From NCBI GenBank assembly GCA_027858895.1, contig JAQIBX010000047.1:1-49961 (forward strand): DNA of 49,961 nt, written 5' to 3'. How positions within the stretch are numbered: position 1 is the first letter of the stretch; each line of letters starts with the position of its first letter. Below are positions 45,411-49,961 of the stretch, in pieces. The position numbers and the translations under genes are program-made. The notes below the pieces were generated by a model. It had not been told where the DNA came from. It did no database searches and was given only the letters and a program-made list of their open reading frames with translations. Origin of the DNA: Desulfuromusa sp. (GTDB lineage Bacteria > Desulfobacterota > Desulfuromonadia > Desulfuromonadales > Geopsychrobacteraceae).

Positions 45411-45507
45411 AATTCTCCTCACATTCTTGCAGTCGGTCGGTCGTAACACATTAACAGTTATAACTCTTCTTCGAGATCCAGCGGGGTTGGTTCTCGCATT
45501 GTAACAT

Positions 45508-45600
45508 CTAATGAATTTTAATAAAGATTGGCGATGCAATAATAATAAAAATGCCTATTAATATTGCGAATTTGTATTTGTCTGGTACCAATAGAAACAT
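45508..45600 (-). CDS. Possible 30-residue hydrophobic peptide in the ATPase leader
   Basis: A 30-codon frame encoding a peptide with one membrane-like segment (FAILIGIFIIIASPIFI). GGAA lies nine bases upstream. It sits in the 385-base leader of the ATPase cassette, upstream of the ATPase gene. A second weak frame of 37 codons (45626-45739, MPIVTPFLDRR...) has AGGAAACAGGA upstream. Either may be chance; the rest of the leader holds no recognised motif. Confidence 0.25.
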   Translation of the reverse strand: MFLLVPDKYKFAILIGIFIIIASPIFIKIH

Positions 45601-45794
45601 GATTATTCCAATGTGTTTTCGTGAGTTAATTCAGGGTACAACGAGTCTGTAGGAAAACCCAGTGCTCTGAATTTCGAAAAAATTGGCTTTCAAATTTGCC
45701 CTCTGCGCGACGATCTAGGAACGGGGTGACAATTGGCATTCCTGTTTCCTCATAAAAACTGATATTTACTGCATGTGTTGAGGTTTTTCTACAG

Positions 45795-45898
45795 TCTCAA
45801 CGGTTGAGATAAGCGGCGGCTACGCGAACTTCGAGTCCCACAGAACTTTTCGAAAACCACGCCTGCATATTCCGTCCGCTTGATCTACGTGGTTATGT
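45795..45898 (-). other. attC site downstream of the membrane winged-helix gene
   Basis: 104 bases, directly after the stop codon. Minus strand: ACATAAC opens, GTTGAGA closes. Arms AACCACGTAGATCAAGCGGACGG and CCGCCGCTTATCTCAACCGTT pair well with extrahelical bases. The partly cut site at 49671 has the same arm design. Confidence 0.85.
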
Positions 45899-46408
45899 CT
45901 ATTTTACGTCTGAAAACACTCTTCTTCCTTTGGCGCTGAGCGTGTAAAGTTTTCCGTGTTCTCCTTGTGAAGTTGTCGCTAAACCATGATCCATCAGCCA
46001 ACTTATCATTCGTTTTACATCAGCTTCAGGTTGTTGTGATTCTTTCAAAAGACCACCAAAATATCTCCATGTGTATTTGGAATTATTTAATGCTTTTATT
46101 ACTTTTTGGTCATTTTCATTTGTGCCGTATGCTTCAACTTTGGCCCGACCGTCACTCTCATGTTGGGTCGGCTCCGTTTCCTTTTCAATAATAGCCTCTA
46201 TCTTTTCCCGCATCTCGGCTTCGAAACCAGCACCTTTAAATTTCTTTATTTTGTCAATATTCAGGAATGCAAGGCTTATCGCCCCTGCAAGTATTGATAA
46301 CCCCATCTCCGCTGACTTGCCGAGAAGACCTAAGAAAAAACTACAGCCAAGGAGGACTATAAAGGAAGCAATCTGAAGGTTGTCTTTTGACATGATTTTT
46401 TCTTTCAT
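45899..46408 (-). CDS. Membrane-anchored winged-helix protein (cassette gene)
   Basis: A 169-residue protein. Two hydrophobic segments lie near the N-terminus (IASFIVLLGCSFFLGLLG; MGLSILAGAISLAFLNI). A charged helix follows, and the last ~70 residues look like a winged helix (VIKALNNSKYTWRYFGGLLKE; GLATTSQGEHGKLYTLSAKG). I do not recognise the family. AGGAATAAA precedes the ATG, which lies 12 bases from an attC end; the stop abuts the next attC, so this is a textbook cassette. The DNA-binding-like fold tethered to the membrane suggests sensing or regulation at the membrane (inference). Confidence 0.7.
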   Translation of the reverse strand: MKEKIMSKDNLQIASFIVLLGCSFFLGLLGKSAEMGLSILAGAISLAFLNIDKIKKFKGAGFEAEMREKIEAIIEKETEPTQHESDGRAKVEAYGTNENDQKVIKALNNSKYTWRYFGGLLKESQQPEADVKRMISWLMDHGLATTSQGEHGKLYTLSAKGRRVFSDVK

Positions 46409-46420
46409 TTTATTCCTAAG

Positions 46421-46440
46421 GCATAACGTTTCGTTTCAGG
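46421..46440 (-). other. attC, fragment split by the group IIC intron (right end)
   Basis: GCATAAC (minus-strand GTTATGC) and the following TTTCAG are one half of an attC whose other half lies past the intron at 48417-48448, ending ATTTAAC on the minus strand. Rejoined they give a hairpin TCAG-GCTA-CTGA at the centre. Confidence 0.5.
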
Positions 46441-48416
46441 GGCGACTTGACCGCGGGAACCGCGGGAAAGTGGTCCCCTGCAAACGTTTGTGTACGCCCA
46501 GCATGGGCATGAACTCATGGGGTGCAAGTCCCCTGTTGGAAGATCACCGCCAGAAAACCATGTTGTGAGTATGGTGTTAACAACTAGCAAATGGCAAGGG
46601 CATTTTCGTGAGGAGATGTCTGAAGGAAGCCTGATGCAAAACTGCGGACTGATGAACAAGAACATCATAGTAGGCGTAGGCTGGAGGCGAGTTGGCACAA
46701 GACAACGAAGCCATGTGATCTAACGGCCGCCGTAAATGATGCAGTGGTGCAGGGAAAGTTCATGCTCTTATCTGGGGAGATCTGTTTAACTTGCTCTCGG
46801 TCAATTACCAGTAAGGCACTGGTATAGAAATGCCTTGGCTACCCGGCAGCCATCAACCGGGATAGAGCGAACATGATGGAAACCGATAGCGCTCTGTCAG
46901 GTAACTGCCGGGGTGATTAAGCAGAAGTCAGCAGAGACCATAGTAGCCAAACGCCTGTCGTAATGGACAGGACAAGGTGAAGGGTCGAACAGCAACCACA
47001 AGGAGGAGGAACATTGAACTTGAAGCTATCCCATTCCCCGACCGGGGAAGATATGCAGCAGCGTGACAATGGAAACCCAGCCTTGAATGACCACCTGCTC
47101 CAGCAGGTACTTGAGAGTACTAATATTCAGGCTGCTTGGAAGCAAGTCCGCCGGAATAAAGGTGCTGCGGGTATTGATGGTATCACAATCTTGCAATTTC
47201 CCGAATGGATACGCCCGCAGTGGCAGACCCTTGAGGGAAAACTGCGCAGTGACCACTATCGTCCGCAACCTGTCAAACGAGTCCGCATTCCCAAAGATGA
47301 TGGGTCGGAACGTTTGCTGGGAATCCCCACTGTATTAGACCGAGTCCTACAACAATCCATTGTGCAGGTATTATCCCCCCTGCTTGACCCAACGTTCTCT
47401 GAGCATAGTCATGGCTTTCGGCCAAACCGCTCAGCACACGATGCGGTTAAACAGATTAGCCAATACTGCCAGCAGCAACGTAAGATAGCGGTCGATATTG
47501 ATCTGTCAAAATTCTTTGATCGGGTCAATCACGATCTCTTGATGACGCTACTGGGACGCAGGATTGCGGACAAAGGGTTGTTGCAACTGATCGGTCGCTT
47601 TCTGCGCTGCGGTATCATGGATGATGACACCCTGATACCCAGCAGAGCAGGAGTCCCGCAAGGAGGCCCCCTGTCGCCTCTCTCTTATCCAATATTATGC
47701 TCGATGTCCTGGATAAAGAACTGGAAAAACGGGGTCACCGTTTTGCCCGCTATGCCGATGACCTGATCATTATGGTCAAAAGCCAGAGAGCAGGAGAGCG
47801 GGTGATGCAAAGCCTCACCCGATTTATCGAAAGAGACCTGAAACTCAAGGTCAACACTGAGAAAAGTCAGGTGGTACCAAGCTCTCAGTGTAAATTTCTC
47901 GGCTTTCGTTTCAGAGGAAAACAAATCCTCTGGCACCTCAAGAGCATGGACAAGTTCAAGCACCATGTACGAGAACTGACTAACCGCACTTGGGGCGTCT
48001 CCATGAGAACAAAGCTCAGAAAACTCAGCATCTATCTGCGTGGCTGGATCAACTATTACGGCATTGCCAATCAATACCAGCAGTGCATTGATTTGGATCA
48101 CTGGATACGTCGCCGAGTCAGGATGTGTTACTGGAAACAGTGGCGAAAGCCCCGCACCAAAGTACGCAAACTGTTACAACTGGGTGTGCCGCTACGAGCT
48201 GCTATCAGCTGTGGCATAACGAGTAAAAGCTACTGGCGCAGTTCAAAAACGGCAGGTATCAATATGGGGTTGGGGAACAAGTATCTGCAACAACAAGGGC
48301 TGTTTGCCCTACGAGACGGCTGGATTACATTTCATCATGGTTGATGAACCGCCCTGTGCGGGGCCGCATGCAGGGTGGTGTGGGGGCTGGGGGAGAAAAA
48401 CCCCCGGCTACCCGAT
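46440..48416 (+). mobile_element. Group IIC intron inserted in an attC
   Basis: About 1.98 kb. The 5' end GGGCGACTTG is followed by GC-rich stems of domain I. A reverse transcriptase lies in domain IV. Domain V is at about 48350-48382 (GAACCGCCCTGTGCGG ... CCGCATGCAGGGTGG), then domain VI with the GGGGG / CCCCC stem and the end CCCGAT. The RT is opposite in orientation to the cassette genes and the flanks reassemble into an attC, both typical of the group IIC-attC class. Boundaries may be off by one to three bases. Confidence 0.85.
47014..48344 (+). pseudogene. Intron reverse transcriptase/maturase, frameshifted
   Basis: Two frames together make one group II intron RT. The first (TTG 47014 after AGGAGGAGGA, to 47766) covers RT0-RT4: WKQVRRNKGAAGIDGIT, SHGFRPNRSAHDA, AVDIDLSKFFDRVNH, VPQGGPLSPL. 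The second (in frame through ~48344) begins LLSNIMLDVLDKELEKRG and holds the catalytic YADD, CKFLGFRF and the maturase region WINYYGIAN. The frames differ by two bases: CCTCTCTCTTA at 47677-47687 carries one CT more than the family's PLLSNIM needs. No endonuclease domain, as in group IIC. As read, no intact RT is made. Confidence 0.85.
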
Positions 48417-48445
48417 TAGCCTGATTTTTGAATATGTAGTTAAAT

Positions 48446-49141
48446 TTACTCTGGAAAATCATTTCGTGCATCAAGGTATTTTTCAAGATTGATCGCCATG
48501 TCGTAGTCTGCTGTTTTCCATGTTTCATAAAGTGGATCCCAGTAAAAGGCGGCAGTAATATTTTCTTTTTGCCTTTCCTCGCCAAGACCGAGAGCGGGGA
48601 CAAAAAACCAAACTTTAGCAAATGCAAACAGCTCAGGCTTTTGCGCATCATTTTGATTCTGAAGTGAGTCCTTTAGCCACAACCAGTGCTTTTCGTCAAC
48701 TTGCAGCAATGTGTTACGAGCTCTGTTCCGAGATATATTGAAGTTTTCAGGTAACCACCTGAGAACTTGGCCTTTTGTGTTTTCGGGCCGATAGATAATA
48801 TAGAGGGCTCGTCGAATGTCTTCTGCTGTCCCGCCGTTGTTTTTGATGCCCCATTTGGTACTTACTTTTTCTGGGGAAATCTCAAAAATTTCAGGAAACA
48901 ATATTTCTATCTCTGGAAGGTTTGCTTGCCGAAACTGCTGATAAAGTTGCTGCCTTTGTTCCGCGACTTCCACCCATGATTGGTATGCAATTATGGCCAA
49001 GACAATTGTGACACACGCTGATACAAGGGCAGATAGCGCTGTGATTTCAGTGTGGTACTTTCTGATCCAGTTATGTTTTTGATGGCAAGTTTTTTGATCC
49101 TCTTCGCTTGTTTTCATATTGGCTGGATCATTGGTTGCCAT
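48446..49141 (-). CDS. One-helix membrane protein (cassette gene)
   Basis: A 231-residue protein with a ~30-residue polar N-terminus, one membrane helix (ITALSALVSACVTIVLAIIAY), a short charged helix (EVAEQRQQLYQQFRQA) and a ~150-residue beta-rich C-terminal domain (FEISPEKVSTKWGIKNNGG...). I do not recognise the family; the layout resembles many small membrane proteins of phage-defence islands and cassettes. GAGGAAAAATC precedes the ATG, 28 bases from an attC end. Its own attC is split by the intron. Confidence 0.7.
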   Translation of the reverse strand: MATNDPANMKTSEEDQKTCHQKHNWIRKYHTEITALSALVSACVTIVLAIIAYQSWVEVAEQRQQLYQQFRQANLPEIEILFPEIFEISPEKVSTKWGIKNNGGTAEDIRRALYIIYRPENTKGQVLRWLPENFNISRNRARNTLLQVDEKHWLWLKDSLQNQNDAQKPELFAFAKVWFFVPALGLGEERQKENITAAFYWDPLYETWKTADYDMAINLEKYLDARNDFPE

Positions 49142-49169
49142 GATTTTTCCTCAGATCTAAATTTTTGCA

Positions 49170-49229
49170 GGCTAACGGGCCGGGCTGTTGAGCCGAGAAT
49201 CGCAGTCAGCTCGAACGCCATTGTTATGA
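49170..49229 (-). other. attC site downstream of the 145-residue hypothetical gene
   Basis: 60 bases; minus strand TCATAAC opens and GTTAGCC closes, both matching the RYYYAAC / GTTRRRY rule closely. Arms GTTCGAGC and GCTCAAC pair with one extrahelical base. The gene's TAA lies inside the opening TCATAAC. Confidence 0.88.
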
Positions 49230-49658
49230 ATTTTCTGCTTCTTGATAAATCGATATTCCGACCGCTTTGTACCTAGCAAACGGGTTTTCTCCGTTCCAAT
49301 CTTCTGGCATTTCAATATTCAGTTTCGCATCTTTTAATTTTTGGTCTTCTTCATAAGTTATCTTTGTTACCACATGAAGTTGATTCAAAATATTTGAGAC
49401 TGATTTAGAATTGACATCCTTAAGCCCCATTAATTTGTCACGGAGAATTCTAAAAGGTACTGTATGCTCATGGATAACCTTTTGATCTGGGTTCTTTTTT
49501 ACAGAGTCCGATACAAATGTTGAATCCTTTTCCAGTTCATTAAGGGCATAGCGAAAATATGTAGACCAAACTCTGTTAGGTGTTCCCATTTGCTTGTGTT
49601 CCTGACAATCTTTGATGACCTTAATCATCATATTGATATGTTTATCTGTGTATTTCAT
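49224..49658 (-). CDS. Hypothetical cassette protein (HEHTVP motif)
   Basis: A ~144-residue soluble protein starting MKYTDKHINMMIKVIKDCQE. The stretch KVIHEHTVPFRILRDKLMGL is the most distinctive, but I cannot assign a family or activity. The ATG at 49658 is preferred to the upstream frame start since it lies just 13 bases inside the cassette; a GGATTACC precedes it weakly. Its stop overlaps attC, as often in cassettes. Confidence 0.7.
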   Translation of the reverse strand: MKYTDKHINMMIKVIKDCQEHKQMGTPNRVWSTYFRYALNELEKDSTFVSDSVKKNPDQKVIHEHTVPFRILRDKLMGLKDVNSKSVSNILNQLHVVTKITYEEDQKLKDAKLNIEMPEDWNGENPFARYKAVGISIYQEAENS

Positions 49659-49670
49659 GTTTTTGGTAAT

Positions 49671-49779
49671 CCATAACGGTTCATGATAACCGGCGGCGAT
49701 GCGAACTTGCGTGACCCACCGCAATCTGGTTTTGCTTTTTGACCAAAAGCAGAAGCGGCTTCCGTCCGGCTGATCTACT
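49671..49779 (-). other. attC site, 5' end lost to the IS at the right edge
   Basis: On the minus strand GTAGATCAGCCGGACGG and CCGCCGGTTATCATGAACCGTTATGG are the complementary arms, the same design as the 45795-45898 site. The expected opening AAC is replaced by AGGGTAATA, so the site is cut within a few bases of its left end by the adjoining element. Confidence 0.75.
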
Positions 49780-49961
49780 ATTACCCTAATCTTTCAAAAA
49801 AAGAGGGCTCCTCCCTGTCATAATCACCGTAGTTCGGACGGCGCGCCTACGAGCGTGACCTTTGCAGATCCGCCAATTGTTTGCATGATCAGAGAGGAGC
49901 CCAAATGAATATTACCACTCAAAACAAGATTAATCATCCCGCAATTCTGGCTTTTGACGTC
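49780..49961 (+). mobile_element. IS110/IS1111-type element, left end (continues past window)
   Basis: A 127-base noncoding left end followed by a transposase start. GGGCTCCTCCCTG (49805-49817) and CAGAGAGGAGCCC (49890-49902) are inverted copies with one mismatch; the second doubles as the GAGGAG ribosome site. The element abuts a cut attC, as known for the IS1111-attC group. The window ends 55 bases into the gene. Confidence 0.65.
49907..49961 (+). CDS. IS110-family transposase, first 18 codons
   Basis: Not long enough for full identification. MNITTQNKINHPAILAFDV ends on the FDV stretch that in IS110-family DEDD transposases carries the first catalytic Asp (followed by SK in the family). 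GAGGAGCCCAA precedes the ATG. Confidence 0.6.

Noticed and set aside
45508-45739. Treating both leader frames as definite genes
   Set aside because: Length is too short and there is no conservation evidence; only the hydrophobic one is listed, at low confidence.
1-49961. CRISPR arrays, tRNA and rRNA genes
   Set aside because: No regularly spaced repeats beyond the 8-base tandem, and no tRNA- or rRNA-like sequence was recognised on either strand.

Overview
The window reads as a chromosomal segment of a delta-type, probably Desulfuromonadales bacterium (Desulfuromonas, Pelobacter or Geobacter relatives). This is inferred from the gene order rho-rpmE-prfA-prmC-murA-hisG-hisD-hisB-hisH, the separate-subunit acyl-CoA carboxylase, the short-form HisG and the abundant REP-like palindromes. 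No rRNA, tRNA or CRISPR was found.

Bases 1-12.5k: the end of a hybrid sensor kinase; a minus-strand acyl-CoA carboxylase operon (carboxyltransferase, biotin carboxylase, biotin carrier) with a divergent MarR-like regulator; a minus-strand operon that pairs a TRAP transporter with 5-oxoprolinase PxpBCA, apparently an uptake-and-hydrolysis module for 5-oxoproline; and an ABC-F ATPase. Bases 12.6-25k, mostly minus strand: tamB and tamA (outer-membrane assembly), then a four-gene unit (metallo-hydrolase, a 602-residue lineage protein, a second EF-G, a PsiE-like membrane protein), a small Cys-rich protein, and metX under a SAM-I riboswitch. Next come a candidate small RNA with its own promoter and terminator, an Rrf2 regulator, gluQ and a lipoprotein. 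Bases 28.4-37.0k: the plus-strand translation, cell-wall and histidine cluster, which ends in a hisA gene cut off after 11 codons.

Bases 37.05-49.96k are different. They look like part of an integron cassette array running right to left: compact minus-strand genes, each followed by an attC-like site (AAC...GTT ends, imperfect complementary arms with extrahelical bases). Eight intact or nearly intact sites plus one half-site are proposed. Cassette genes encode a hypothetical protein, a one-helix membrane protein, a two-helix membrane protein with a winged helix, an AAA ATPase plus DUF4276/TOPRIM-like pair, a nitroreductase, a P5C-reductase-like protein, a zinc metallopeptidase and a DUF2238 membrane protein. 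Three parasites of the array are visible: a group IIC intron (46.44-48.42k) splitting one attC, with a reverse transcriptase broken by an extra CT dinucleotide; an IS110/IS1111-type element starting at the right edge, cutting another attC; and a block at 40.5-42.6k with a RAYT gene, REP-like direct repeats, gene remnants and two plus-strand genes. No integrase lies in the window; by cassette orientation it would be expected to the right, if present.

The best candidate for an undescribed system is the ATPase/DUF4276 cassette at 43.4-45.8k, whose architecture resembles two-gene anti-phage systems such as PARIS or OLD-type modules. Other points of interest are the two membrane-anchored cassette proteins, a geneless tandem attC, the cassette insertion into hisA, and the sRNA candidate with an anti-Shine-Dalgarno loop at 25.4k.
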